Below are positions 35,442 through 44,477 of a stretch of 64,000 nt of DNA, piece by piece. The notes below the pieces were generated by a model. It was given only the letters and a program-made list of their open reading frames with translations, was not told the origin of the DNA and made no database searches. Position 1 is the stretch's first letter. The number at the start of each line of letters is the position of its first letter. The DNA is from Bernardetia sp. MNP-M8 (lineage in GTDB: Bacteria; Bacteroidota; Bacteroidia; Cytophagales; Bernardetiaceae), in contig NZ_CP147012.1 in the NCBI RefSeq assembly GCF_037126285.1, forward strand, positions 3,680,676-3,744,675, in the 5' to 3' direction. Position numbers and translations under genes: made by a program.

Positions 35442-35603
35442 GCTATCTTTAGTATGATTTGGATCTACTTCTAAATCAAACTTCTAAAATCTAAATTTAT
35501 TCGTAAATTTGTACTTTAATTTTTTTAGAAATAATTGAATTTAGAATTACGAAACATTAGTATTTATTCATAATTCACAATTCATAATTCACAATTTGTA
35601 TAT

Positions 35604-36533
35604 ATGAGTTTATTAGTAGTCGGTTCGGTTGCCTTTGATGCCATCGAAACTCCTTTTGGTAGTACAGACAAAATTATTGGTGGTGCAGCCACGTTTATTA
35701 GCCTTTGCGCTTCTTATTTTACTAAACCTATTAATTTGGTAGCTGTAGTAGGTGGCGATTTTCCAAAAGACAAAATCAAAATGTTAGAGTCGCATGGCGT
35801 AAATACCGAAGGACTACAAATTAAAGAAGATGAGAAATCATTTTTTTGGAAAGGAAAGTATAACAACGACATGAATTCTAGAGATACACTTATCACAGAA
35901 TTGAATGTTTTAGAAAACTTTGATCCAATCATCCCAGAATCGTATCAAGATTGTGAGTATTTAATGTTGGGTAATCTTGCGCCACAAGTTCAGCGTACAG
36001 TTATCGAAAGATTGAAAAAACGTCCTAAACTTATTGTTATGGATACAATGAATTTTTGGATGGATGTAGCTTTAGAAGAATTGAAAAAAACATTAAAACT
36101 TGTTGATGTTCTTTCGATTAACGACGAAGAAGCAAGACAATTATCAGGAGAATATTCGCTTGTAAAGGCTGCTCGCAAGATTCATGCAATGGGACCTAAA
36201 TATGTAATAATTAAAAAAGGAGAACATGGCGCACTTCTTTTTGAGTTAACTAAAGAGGATGATAAAATTTATTATGCTCCAGCTCTGCCTTTAGAAGAAG
36301 TATTTGACCCAACTGGTGCAGGAGATACTTTTGCAGCAGGTTTTATTGGTTATATGGCACAACAAGGAACAATTGATTTCCAAACAATGTCAAAAGCAGT
36401 AATTAAAGGTTCGGCAATGGCTTCTTTTTGTGTAGAAAAATTTGGAACAGAGCGTTTGGAAAATCTTTCTTCAAAAGAAATTGCACAACGTGAACGTAAA
36501 TTTGCTGATTTGATAGGAACTGTGTTTGTATAG
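35604..36533 (+). CDS. PfkB-family carbohydrate/nucleoside kinase
   Basis: A 309-residue ribokinase-like protein. It starts LLVVGSVAFDAIETPFG with the substrate-binding GGAATFISLCASYF, and the ATP/catalytic motif DPTGAGDTFAAGFIGY near residue 235 contains the catalytic Asp. SINDEEARQLSG and GPKYVIIKKGEHGALLF are further family elements. It phosphorylates a sugar, nucleoside or similar alcohol; the exact substrate is not deducible. Confidence 0.88.
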   Translation: MSLLVVGSVAFDAIETPFGSTDKIIGGAATFISLCASYFTKPINLVAVVGGDFPKDKIKMLESHGVNTEGLQIKEDEKSFFWKGKYNNDMNSRDTLITELNVLENFDPIIPESYQDCEYLMLGNLAPQVQRTVIERLKKRPKLIVMDTMNFWMDVALEELKKTLKLVDVLSINDEEARQLSGEYSLVKAARKIHAMGPKYVIIKKGEHGALLFELTKEDDKIYYAPALPLEEVFDPTGAGDTFAAGFIGYMAQQGTIDFQTMSKAVIKGSAMASFCVEKFGTERLENLSSKEIAQRERKFADLIGTVFV

Positions 36534-36569
36534 TCATTTGCTTGTCTGCAAATAAAAGATTAGTTTGGT

Positions 36570-36605
36570 AAATCAAATTTTCCTTTTTATTGGAAAGTTT
36601 GATTT
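36570..36605 (+). terminator. Terminator after the PfkB kinase gene
   Basis: AAATCAAATTTTCC pairs with GGAAAGTTTGATTT with one mismatch and an eight-base loop. Confidence 0.75.
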
Positions 36606-36654
36606 ATCATTATTAAAAAAAAGTAATTAAGCTAAAACTAAAAGTATAAAATTA

Positions 36655-37245
36655 GTGAACAAAATTATAAAATATCGCTTTTTGCTCTTCTCAATTTCAT
36701 TAGTTTTTCTAATGAGTTTGTTTGGCTGTACAACTACAAAACCTACTTCCTCTTCAACATCTGTTTATAATGAAGATTTAGGGGCATTTAGAATAGCTTT
36801 AGCAACTTATAAAGCACCTACAAAGGAAATTACAAAAGTAGAAAATACCGAAACTACAAATACATCAAATCAAACCAATGGCACACCACCTACTTCTGAT
36901 GCAATGGCAGTAGATGCAATGCTTTCTCGTTTGGCTGAAAAAAATTCTGATCTCAAATCTTTACCTGGTTATCGTATTCAACTTTATACAGGTTCGGATA
37001 GCGATAAAGCAAACGCAGTAAAAAATAAAGCAAGTTATACACTTTCTAGACATGGTCTTAGAGCAGAATCTGTTTATGAACAACCTTTATTTAAAATAAA
37101 GGCAGGATATTTCATTAGTCAGTTAGAAGCACAAAGACAACTTGTAGCTATAAAAGATGATTTTCCAGAAGCTATTTTAGTTCCTGACAAAATTAGTTTA
37201 TCCGTCTTAAGAGCAAGATATCAAGGCTCAAAAGAGGAAGAATAA
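36655..37245 (+). CDS. SPOR-domain lipoprotein
   Basis: A 196-residue protein starting at a GTG (36655). The signal peptide ends in the lipobox SLFGC. A Thr/Ser-rich linker leads to a C-terminal SPOR domain (GYRIQLYTGSDSDKANAVKN, LFKIKAGYFISQLEAQRQL, FPEAILVPDKI). SPOR domains bind peptidoglycan strands stripped of side peptides and often mark division sites. No ATG lies near the 5' end that would retain the signal peptide. Confidence 0.85.
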   Translation: MNKIIKYRFLLFSISLVFLMSLFGCTTTKPTSSSTSVYNEDLGAFRIALATYKAPTKEITKVENTETTNTSNQTNGTPPTSDAMAVDAMLSRLAEKNSDLKSLPGYRIQLYTGSDSDKANAVKNKASYTLSRHGLRAESVYEQPLFKIKAGYFISQLEAQRQLVAIKDDFPEAILVPDKISLSVLRARYQGSKEEE

Positions 37246-37465
37246 CCAAAAATTGTATTAACAAAGTACAAATTTTACTTTTTTTGAAAAAAAAAGACCT
37301 AAAAGTTGCTATAAAATTGTAGTTTTTCTTAATTTTAAGGGAAAAACGATATAGTAGATGTTTAAAATACATCTTTGACTAATAAAATCCCTTAAATTTT
37401 TCAGCGTTACTTTTCAAGCTACACTAAAAAGCAGTACCCCTAAAACGTACATTCAAGAAACTATT

Positions 37466-38905
37466 ATGGCAAAACTCACAAATATAATAAAGCAATTATC
37501 TGAAAAAGATTACCAAGCAATACATGATTCATTAGTTGTCAGTAATGCTGATAAATCTGCTTTTTTACTTAAAGCCTTACGAGAAAGAAGTCTTGCAGAT
37601 GGAAAAGTAATGGAAGAGCTAGATGTAAATACGAATGCGTATTATACACTGCGTTCTCGTCTGAACCAAAAAATAGAAGAGTATTTACTTCAGCAAATGG
37701 AAAGTCCTCGTACTGATTTGCTCAAAAAAGTAGCTAATATTAATGAAGTTCTATTTACAAAAAAGAAAACGATTTCTATTGCTACTATCAAAAAATTGGA
37801 AAAGGAATTACTAGACTATGATCTTTCCAACGAACTTACTCTTGTTTACAAGGCTCTCAAAAAACTTCACGTTCATACTCAAGAACATTACGAATATTCT
37901 CAACTCTATAACAAACATGTAGCTTACATGTTAGCTATTGATAGAGCAGAGGATATTTTGTCAGACTATTTCAAAAAATTTGGAGTATATTCCATGACAG
38001 GTGATGAAGTAGAACGTTTAGGACTTACTTTACTTAAAAACGAGATTGAAAATGTAGCTCGTCTTTATGAATCACATCGTCTATTTGTTTATCAAAGTTG
38101 TATTAATATTTTTCATAGGTTATTTGTTGAAGGTGATGAAGGCATTACTGATGATGAAGAACCAATTGAAGATATTTTGATAAAAGTAAATAAGATATTT
38201 GCTACTTACGAAAAAGATACAATTTATTATCACTTCCGTTTATTATTCGAATTTTTGCGTTTGGAATACTACAATTACTATAAAGTATATCGTAAAGCAG
38301 AAAAATATTATGAAGATGTAAACGAAGCAATAGGTGATTTATTGACAAATTATAGCTGGTATACGTATCCTTCACAGTTTTTACATACAAAAATTGAACG
38401 CTGTATTCGTGCAGGCGAACAGGCATATATGCATGCAGAAAATGAAATGTTGTTTACTGATTATGAAGCAGATGAAGATGACATGCCAAAATATATTGAA
38501 TATATTACCTATCGTGCTATCTCTTGTCATTATGCTGATAAGTATGAAGAGGCTTCTCGTTGGTTAAATAATCTTTTAAATAACGTAAATTTAAAAAAAT
38601 ACCCATATGCTCAATTAGAAATAAAGTCTATCTTGGCTTTAGAGTATGCAATCATGAAAGAGTATGACTTATTTAATCAACTTATAAGTAGTATTCAGCG
38701 TCAAATTAGATTAATGGGAAAAGAACATTGCGAACATGTTATTAGCTTTGTAAAAATTCTGAAAACGGCTGTTAATGATACAAAACGCAATAAACAACAT
38801 AAAATTCGTGCGATTTTCAATAAAATGAAAGACCACGACAGAACACATTTTTCTCCTACAAAATATATTTTGTTTGATGAAAAACTGATGGCTCTGATTT
38901 GCTAA
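37466..38905 (+). CDS. Helical-repeat protein, function unknown
   Basis: A 479-residue, probably all-helical cytosolic protein without a signal or membrane segment. Pairs of helices recur about every 35-40 residues (ELTLVYKALKKLHVHTQEHY, YYHFRLLFEFLRLEYYNYYK, YITYRAISCHYADKYEEASR, YAQLEIKSILALEYAIMKEY), so a tetratricopeptide-like solenoid is likely. The N-terminus (LSEKDYQAIHDSLVVSNADK) may be a separate winged-helix-like unit. I cannot name a family. It sits alone in a long upstream gap (37246-37465) without a recognised promoter box. Confidence 0.65.
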   Translation: MAKLTNIIKQLSEKDYQAIHDSLVVSNADKSAFLLKALRERSLADGKVMEELDVNTNAYYTLRSRLNQKIEEYLLQQMESPRTDLLKKVANINEVLFTKKKTISIATIKKLEKELLDYDLSNELTLVYKALKKLHVHTQEHYEYSQLYNKHVAYMLAIDRAEDILSDYFKKFGVYSMTGDEVERLGLTLLKNEIENVARLYESHRLFVYQSCINIFHRLFVEGDEGITDDEEPIEDILIKVNKIFATYEKDTIYYHFRLLFEFLRLEYYNYYKVYRKAEKYYEDVNEAIGDLLTNYSWYTYPSQFLHTKIERCIRAGEQAYMHAENEMLFTDYEADEDDMPKYIEYITYRAISCHYADKYEEASRWLNNLLNNVNLKKYPYAQLEIKSILALEYAIMKEYDLFNQLISSIQRQIRLMGKEHCEHVISFVKILKTAVNDTKRNKQHKIRAIFNKMKDHDRTHFSPTKYILFDEKLMALIC

Positions 38906-39035
38906 ATCAACAATGTTGCATAATCAATAAAAAAATATGTTTTTTTTCTATTTGACCAAATAGCCTTTTGTTTTATCAAATTAGTTGTTATATTTCACAC
39001 ATTATTTTCCCTATATAAAACTAATTTTTATTCGT

Positions 39036-39434
39036 ATGGCTGGCTCTTATCAAGTAAATCATGTAGAAGATTCAAAAGGCAATTACATCAAAGTAGAAAT
39101 GAAAGGCTTTTTGGTATTAGAAAAATATCAACCTTGTTGGTTAGAAGTATTAGATTTGATAGAAAAATATCAAACCAATAAACTTTTAGTAGATATGAGT
39201 CAGAGCAAAGTAATTGCAGAAGAGAACAGAGATTGGCTCAAAGAAAATTATTTTCCGAAGGCTTATGAAGTTTCAAACACTAAGTTTTTTAAAGTAGCTC
39301 GTATTGTAGCAGAAGATATTTATAATCAAATGTCTTTGAAGCAATTAGATACAATGAGAAATGAAGGCGATTATTCTGAAGAATCTAAAAATTTCAAAAC
39401 AGAAGATGAAGCTCTCAACTGGTTACTTGCCTAA
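39036..39434 (+). CDS. SpoIIAA/STAS-like protein
   Basis: A 132-residue protein starting at MAGSYQVNHVED; a longer frame from 38985 adds an unlikely N-terminus. The fold pattern is strand-helix-strand-helix as in SpoIIAA-like (STAS) proteins: VEMKGFLVLEKYQPCWLEVLDLIEKY, then NKLLVDMSQSKVI. In STAS proteins this loop can carry a phosphorylated Ser, here DMSQS. The relation to the SiaC-like STAS gene at 20.8 kb is only by fold. The function is unknown. Confidence 0.6.
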   Translation: MAGSYQVNHVEDSKGNYIKVEMKGFLVLEKYQPCWLEVLDLIEKYQTNKLLVDMSQSKVIAEENRDWLKENYFPKAYEVSNTKFFKVARIVAEDIYNQMSLKQLDTMRNEGDYSEESKNFKTEDEALNWLLA

Positions 39435-39574
39435 ACTTTACATATCATCAAGTAAACAAACCTACTTTTAAACCTTATAAAATTTCCTTATACTTTAATA
39501 AGATAATTTTATAAGGTTTTTTAATTACAGAATATCGAATAAAATTCATTTTGATTTGAATTAGAATAATTTTT

Positions 39575-40867
39575 ATGAATACAGCTCTTTTTATTGCTCG
39601 TCGCTATTTTTTTGCCAAGAAAAAACGAAATTTTATTAATCTTTTGACTTTTATGTCTATGATTGGTGTGGCTATCGGAACAGCAGCACTTATTATTGTA
39701 CTTTCAGTCTTCAATGGATTAGAAGATTTAACACGAAAACTACATACAGCCTATAATGCTGAACTAAAAATTTCTGCTAAAGAAGGAAAATCATTTGTTT
39801 TGAGTGATTCTCTAATGCAGACCATTAAAAGCATAGAAGGAGTTAAAACTGTTACAGAAGTAATTGAAGATAATGCGCTCATTCAATATAAAGGCACACG
39901 AATGGCTGTCCATTTGAAAGGTGTAAGTGATAATTTTTCAGAACAGTATCAACTCAAAGACCAAATTATTGATGGAAAATTTAAAATAAAAGAAGGAAAT
40001 TTAGATTTTGCTCTTTTAGGATATGGAGTTTACACCATGCTTTCTGTCGCTATGAATGATGAAATTACGCCCTTGCAAGTGTGGTATCCCAAAAAAGGAG
40101 TGAAAAATATTTCGCCAACCAATCCATTAAATGCCTTTAATCAAGAGGCAATTATGACAGGTGGAGTTCTTTTTATCGAACAGCAATTTGACCAAAATCA
40201 TGTTATTGTTCCTCTTTCTTTTGCCCAAAAATTGACAGATTATAATAAAAGACGAACTTCTTTAGAAATCAAAGTGAAAGAGGGTTTTTCAATCAATAAA
40301 GTTCAAAGAGAATTAAAACGAGAATTAGAAGATAAGTCTGGACTTTTAGTAAAAGATGCCAAAATAGAAACTGATGGAAAGTTTAAAGGAAAATTTTTGG
40401 TAGAAAATGCCGAACAACAGCAGGCAAGTATCTTGAGAGCTTTTAAGATTGAACGTTTTTTTGCCTACATTGCTTTTTCGTTTGTACTTGCGCTTGCAAG
40501 TTTTAATATTTTCTTTTCTTTGGCGATGCTTGCTGTAGAAAAACGTTATGATATTTCACTTCTCTTTTCTATTGGAGCTTCAAAATCAATGATACGAAGG
40601 CTTTTTTATTTTGAAGGCTCTATCATTGCTTTTATTGGAGCAGTAGTCGGAATTTTTTTAAGCATTTCAATGGTTTTGGCACAACAGCAATGGGGTTTTG
40701 TTCCTTTGGGAAGTGGAAATTCGATTGTGGAATCTTATCCCGTTGAGTTAGAGTATTTAGATGTTATTTGGGTGTGTGTTACAGTGATTGTAGTTACTAT
40801 TTTAGCTTCTTTTGTTCCTGCTCGCAATGCTTCACACACTTCTATTACAGCAAATTTATTGAAGTAA
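39575..40867 (+). CDS. ABC transporter permease, LolC/LolE-like
   Basis: A 430-residue inner-membrane permease with the LolC/E layout: an N-terminal helix (LTFMSMIGVAIGTAALIIVLSVFNGLEDL), a large periplasmic domain (about residues 50-285), then three C-terminal helices (YIAFSFVLALASFNIFFSLAML, IIAFIGAVVGIFLSISMVLA, VIWVCVTVIVVTILASFVPA). It needs a LolD-type ATPase, such as the unlinked one at 24771-25463. Likely role: release of outer-membrane lipoproteins from the inner membrane. Confidence 0.87.
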   Translation: MNTALFIARRYFFAKKKRNFINLLTFMSMIGVAIGTAALIIVLSVFNGLEDLTRKLHTAYNAELKISAKEGKSFVLSDSLMQTIKSIEGVKTVTEVIEDNALIQYKGTRMAVHLKGVSDNFSEQYQLKDQIIDGKFKIKEGNLDFALLGYGVYTMLSVAMNDEITPLQVWYPKKGVKNISPTNPLNAFNQEAIMTGGVLFIEQQFDQNHVIVPLSFAQKLTDYNKRRTSLEIKVKEGFSINKVQRELKRELEDKSGLLVKDAKIETDGKFKGKFLVENAEQQQASILRAFKIERFFAYIAFSFVLALASFNIFFSLAMLAVEKRYDISLLFSIGASKSMIRRLFYFEGSIIAFIGAVVGIFLSISMVLAQQQWGFVPLGSGNSIVESYPVELEYLDVIWVCVTVIVVTILASFVPARNASHTSITANLLK

Positions 40868-40888
40868 TATTTTGTATAAGCAATTGTT

Positions 40889-41356
40889 ATGAAAAACGTA
40901 ATTATTTTAGATTTAGATGGTGTTTTGATTACAACTCCTACTTGGAAAGCCGATGAAATGGATTTTGATGGTTATTCTGTATTCAATAAAAAATGTGTGG
41001 AAAATTTTAATAAACTAACCGAAGACTTAGAATGTGAATTATGGCTTTCCTCAACAAGAAGAATGAATAAAACGCTACAAGAATTTAGAGAAATATTCAT
41101 TAATCGTAATATAAAGACAGAAATAAAAGGATTTTTGCCAAATGGAGATTATCAAATTTCAAGACGGAAAGAAATAGAAGCCTTTCTATCACATGAGCCA
41201 ATAAATAACTTTCTGATTTTAGATGATGATTCTAGTTTGCATAATTTGGAAGAAAAATATAAGAAATATTGGGTTCAAACAAGTCTACTTGTAGGTTTCA
41301 ATTCAGAAAAACTAAAACAAGCACAAGAAATTATTAAGACTTTATGGAAAGATTAA
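40889..41356 (+). CDS. HAD-like protein (Swiss-army-knife RNA-repair type)
   Basis: A 155-residue HAD-superfamily domain. Motif I is ILDLDGVLI with the two Asp residues, motif II is LWLSSTR, and the last acidic motif is FLILDDDSS. It resembles the small HAD class described with RNA-repair proteins. A phosphatase activity is likely; the substrate is unknown. It starts 21 bases after the permease gene, on the same strand, and may be co-transcribed with it. Confidence 0.77.
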   Translation: MKNVIILDLDGVLITTPTWKADEMDFDGYSVFNKKCVENFNKLTEDLECELWLSSTRRMNKTLQEFREIFINRNIKTEIKGFLPNGDYQISRRKEIEAFLSHEPINNFLILDDDSSLHNLEEKYKKYWVQTSLLVGFNSEKLKQAQEIIKTLWKD

Positions 41357-41363
41357 GTCTAGT

Positions 41364-42008
41364 CTATCTACAATCCTCTATGATTTTATCATCAAAAATA
41401 ACTTTTCCATTTTCATCCAAAAAACCTGTCTGTATAACTTGCTGACAAAAAAGACTATCTGTTAGATTTGTATTTTCTGTATTTGATTCAAATTCTCTGT
41501 ATCTTTTGCCTTTAGTTATTTCCAAAAGTGTTATTTCAAGACCTCTTTTAGTTTTTGATAAATTTACTGTGCTTGTTTGATAACTTAAATCTACTTCTTC
41601 AAAAATATTAAAATTTTCATTTAAAAGAATTGGTTTGTCATCTATCAAATTTCCTTTTTTATTGAAAGTAACAAATGTAGGGTACAAAATATCTCCAGCT
41701 TTGTAAGCTAAAAACGTAAAATAATTAGACGTATCAGGTAAAATTCCCAAAACAGCAATCAAATCATTACCCTTATCCATTGATTCTATATTCATTTTCA
41801 ATAATTTATCTAAACCAATCAATTTTGCAGATTTTTCTTCTTGATAAACATCTAAAAAAATAGGTAATTCTAAAATTTGAGTTTTAGAAATTAATTCTCT
41901 GAGCTTTCGTTCTTTATCAAAATCATCGACTTCATTTTTTTGATGGAATTGAAAACTTAGAAGAATAAAACCTACGAAAAATAGTAAATAGAAATTTCGT
42001 TTTTTCAT
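41364..42008 (-). CDS. Hypothetical secreted protein
   Basis: Not recognised. It has 214 residues, with an N-terminal signal (FYLLFFVGFILLSFQFHQ) and a mainly beta mature part (IAVLGILPDTSNYFTFLAYK, VDLSYQTSTVNLSKTKRGLE). The stop codon is 7 bases from that of the convergent HAD gene. It lies 12 bases downstream of the decarboxylase gene on the same strand, so the two probably share a transcript. Confidence 0.6.
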   Translation of the reverse strand: MKKRNFYLLFFVGFILLSFQFHQKNEVDDFDKERKLRELISKTQILELPIFLDVYQEEKSAKLIGLDKLLKMNIESMDKGNDLIAVLGILPDTSNYFTFLAYKAGDILYPTFVTFNKKGNLIDDKPILLNENFNIFEEVDLSYQTSTVNLSKTKRGLEITLLEITKGKRYREFESNTENTNLTDSLFCQQVIQTGFLDENGKVIFDDKIIEDCR

Positions 42009-42020
42009 AAAGTAGAATGA

Positions 42021-43457
42021 TTAAAATGATAAAATAATCTGATTCATTTCCTCAAAAACCAAGTCTATATCTTCTTTTTTTGTTCTCCAATTTACAAAAG
42101 AAGCTCTAATTCCTTTTCTGCCTTCATAAAAAGTTGGAGTCATAAATACTTTTCCTGTATCATTTAGCTTTTTTAAAAAAAGTGTAACTTCTTCTTGATT
42201 ATCTTCATTACTATTTTTCTTTAAGGAAAAACAAATATTATTCAAATGAATTGGTGCTAATAATTCAAAATCATTGCTTTTAGTAATTTTCTGACCAAAA
42301 TAGTTTGCCAAATCAATACAATTCTCTACAATATCTCTGTACCCTTCTTTTCCATACGCCATAAGTGTAAACCAAGCAGGAAGAGCTTTCAAACGCCTAG
42401 AGTTTTCAGGCAATACATTGAGATAACTAAAATTCTCAAATGGGTTTCCTAAATAAGGTGCATTCGAATTTTGGAATGTTTCAGTTTGTAAAATACTATA
42501 TTCTCTTTTTACTAAAAAAATAGCACTCTCATAAGGAACATTTAGCCATTTATGACAGTCTATAGTAATGCTATCTGCATTTTCCCAACCTTTTACCAAA
42601 TGTTTTGTCTTCTCCGAACAAGCTGCAAAACCACCAAACGCAGCATCAATATGCCACCAAAAATTATATTTAGTTTTTAGTTTTGATATTGCTTCAAAAT
42701 CATCAAAATCTACAGTGTTTACTGTTCCTCCACTTGAAAGCAAAATAAAAGGTTTTCCATGTAGAGATTCAATAACTTTTTCTAAATCTGAAATTGAAAT
42801 GGCTTCTCTATTTCCCTCTAGTGTTTTGATAGAAATAATTTTTGTGCTTCCCATTCCTAATAAAGAAATTGCTTTTATGGCAGATGAATGTGGAGTAGCT
42901 GATAAAACTGCAATTTCTTCTTTAATTCCTTCCTTTGCTATATCTTTTGGTGAATTATTTCCTTGACTATCTTTGTAGTTTTTGCCTATCCATTGTCTTG
43001 CTACTGCCAAACACGTAAAGTTAGACATGGTTGCACCTGTTACAAAACCACCTAAAAATTCTTTTGGAAGCTCAAATAAATCTAATAATAAATTGATAGT
43101 TTCTAACTCAATATTTGCAGAAATATCTCCATTTCCATTTGTAGCTTGTGTATTTTGGTCGTAGATGCTTGCCAACCAATCGCCTACAAGAGATGCAGGC
43201 GTAGAGCCTCCTGTTACATATCCCCAAAATCTTGAACCTGAAGAAGCTACCATAGTAGATTCAAATCGTTGATTAAATAATTCTAAGGTTTGCATTGTTC
43301 CTAAACCTTGCTGATTAAGATGTAGTTGATCTGTTGAGTCAAACTTACTAGAAGTTGCTCTCTCATTGATGTTTTTTAGATAATCTGTTCCTTGAGAAGC
43401 CACTTTTTGTAGAATTGATTCAATGTTTTCTGAATCTGACTGTAAGATATTGTTCAT
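42021..43457 (-). CDS. PLP-dependent (aromatic-amino-acid-type) decarboxylase
   Basis: A 478-residue group II decarboxylase-like enzyme with pyridoxal phosphate. The start is taken as the ATG at 43457 (MNNILQSDSENIES); a longer frame to 43520 runs through the neighbouring gene. The Schiff-base Lys lies in DSITIDCHKWLNVPYES, the cofactor-stacking region in SATPHSSAIKA, and the Asp that holds the pyridine nitrogen in WWHIDAAFGGFA. It decarboxylates an amino acid or a related compound; specificity is not evident. It overlaps by 38 bases the 3' end of a small membrane-protein gene upstream, suggesting translational coupling. Confidence 0.85.
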   Translation of the reverse strand: MNNILQSDSENIESILQKVASQGTDYLKNINERATSSKFDSTDQLHLNQQGLGTMQTLELFNQRFESTMVASSGSRFWGYVTGGSTPASLVGDWLASIYDQNTQATNGNGDISANIELETINLLLDLFELPKEFLGGFVTGATMSNFTCLAVARQWIGKNYKDSQGNNSPKDIAKEGIKEEIAVLSATPHSSAIKAISLLGMGSTKIISIKTLEGNREAISISDLEKVIESLHGKPFILLSSGGTVNTVDFDDFEAISKLKTKYNFWWHIDAAFGGFAACSEKTKHLVKGWENADSITIDCHKWLNVPYESAIFLVKREYSILQTETFQNSNAPYLGNPFENFSYLNVLPENSRRLKALPAWFTLMAYGKEGYRDIVENCIDLANYFGQKITKSNDFELLAPIHLNNICFSLKKNSNEDNQEEVTLFLKKLNDTGKVFMTPTFYEGRKGIRASFVNWRTKKEDIDLVFEEMNQIILSF

Positions 43458-43737
43458 GGTTTGAATTTGATAAATTAATAGTGTTTTCCTGTTCTTGTAT
43501 TTCTTTTTTAGAATTTTCATTTAGATAAATTCCACCTGCAATAATCATAATACAAGTCAAGATAGCAGTTATGATATTTCTTCCAAAGTGTCCAAATAAA
43601 TGACTGTATGAATATTTTCCTAAAAAAAATAACCAACGAATTGCAGCTCCTATTGAATTGAAGAAAATTCTAAAAATTAATTCTATTAGGATTTTAAATA
43701 TGCCCTCTATCAAACCTACAATTATATCTCCTACCAT
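43420..43737 (-). CDS. Small membrane protein (paralogue A)
   Basis: A 105-residue protein starting at MVGDIIVGLIEGIF; a longer frame reaches 43827. It contains two hydrophobic segments (ILIELIFRIFFNSIGAAIRW and IITAILTCIMIIAGGIYL), the motif IGAAIRWLFFLGKYSYS, and a charged tail. It is a paralogue of the next gene upstream, which shares IGASVRWIFFFGSISFS. The 3' end overlaps the decarboxylase gene by 38 bases. Function unknown. Confidence 0.6.
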   Translation of the reverse strand: MVGDIIVGLIEGIFKILIELIFRIFFNSIGAAIRWLFFLGKYSYSHLFGHFGRNIITAILTCIMIIAGGIYLNENSKKEIQEQENTINLSNSNHEQYLTVRFRKH

Positions 43738-43871
43738 GTTTTTGTTATTTGGGAATGGAAATATTTTTTCTAACGAGAAAAATAGAATGTAGTTTTCAAT
43801 GAAAAGCAAAAAACTTCTATTTTGCATACAACAAAGCAGGAATTTTTGTAATTAAAGAGAAGCTTCATTTT

Positions 43872-44147
43872 TCATAAATTGAAATTTGTCTTTGTGATTA
43901 TACTAATCTCCTGCTCTTGTTTTTCATTTATAGAAATTTTATTAAACAACAAAAAACCTCCACCACCTAGTAACATAAGCCAAACTAAAAGGGCGACTAA
44001 AATATTTTTAAGTTTTTGATTTCTTAAACGACTAAAAGAAATACTTCCAAAGAAAAATATCCATCGAACAGACGCTCCAATGACATTGAAAAGGATTTGA
44101 AAAATTACTTCAAAAGCATCTGAGAACATTTCTTCTATATCTTCCAT
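43872..44147 (-). CDS. Small membrane protein (paralogue B)
   Basis: A 91-residue paralogue of the gene at 43420-43737. It starts MEDIEEMFSDAFEVIF and shares the core IGASVRWIFFFGSISFS and the second helix NILVALLVWLMLLGGGGFLL, followed by a charged tail (NEKQEQE). The two genes run in the same direction with 134 bases between them (taking the short start of A). Tandem duplication is the simplest explanation. Function unknown. Confidence 0.6.
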   Translation of the reverse strand: MEDIEEMFSDAFEVIFQILFNVIGASVRWIFFFGSISFSRLRNQKLKNILVALLVWLMLLGGGGFLLFNKISINEKQEQEISIITKTNFNL

Positions 44148-44477
44148 GTATTTTGAGTTTTAATGTAGATATAAGACTTTCACAATTTAAAGAAACAACA
44201 AAATCAAGTTTGATTCTATCAATGATTTATAAAAGTTTTAAGATAAATATTTTGTTTAACGAGAAAAATGGACTCTTGTTTTCAACAGAAAAAAACTGCC
44301 TTGTAGAAAGTGTTATTACTACTTACTAATGAAGCCTATGAGTACGCCCAAGTTATAAAACAGTCTAAAATGATATCAAAAGACGATAAAATATAATAAA
44401 AATGTGACTTCAATCTAAATTAAAGATTATATTCATCAAATAAACAATAATCATTTTCTTACCATAATCTAATTTAG
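44148..44477. other. Gap without a gene, 330 bp
   Basis: It lies between two divergent genes, so promoters must be here. It is A/T-rich; I could not place a convincing TAnnTTTG pair, nor an RNA gene. Confidence 0.5.

Noticed and set aside
44148-44477. Possible RNA gene in the divergent gap
   Set aside because: There is no terminator-like hairpin with a T run and no promoter box pair in either direction.
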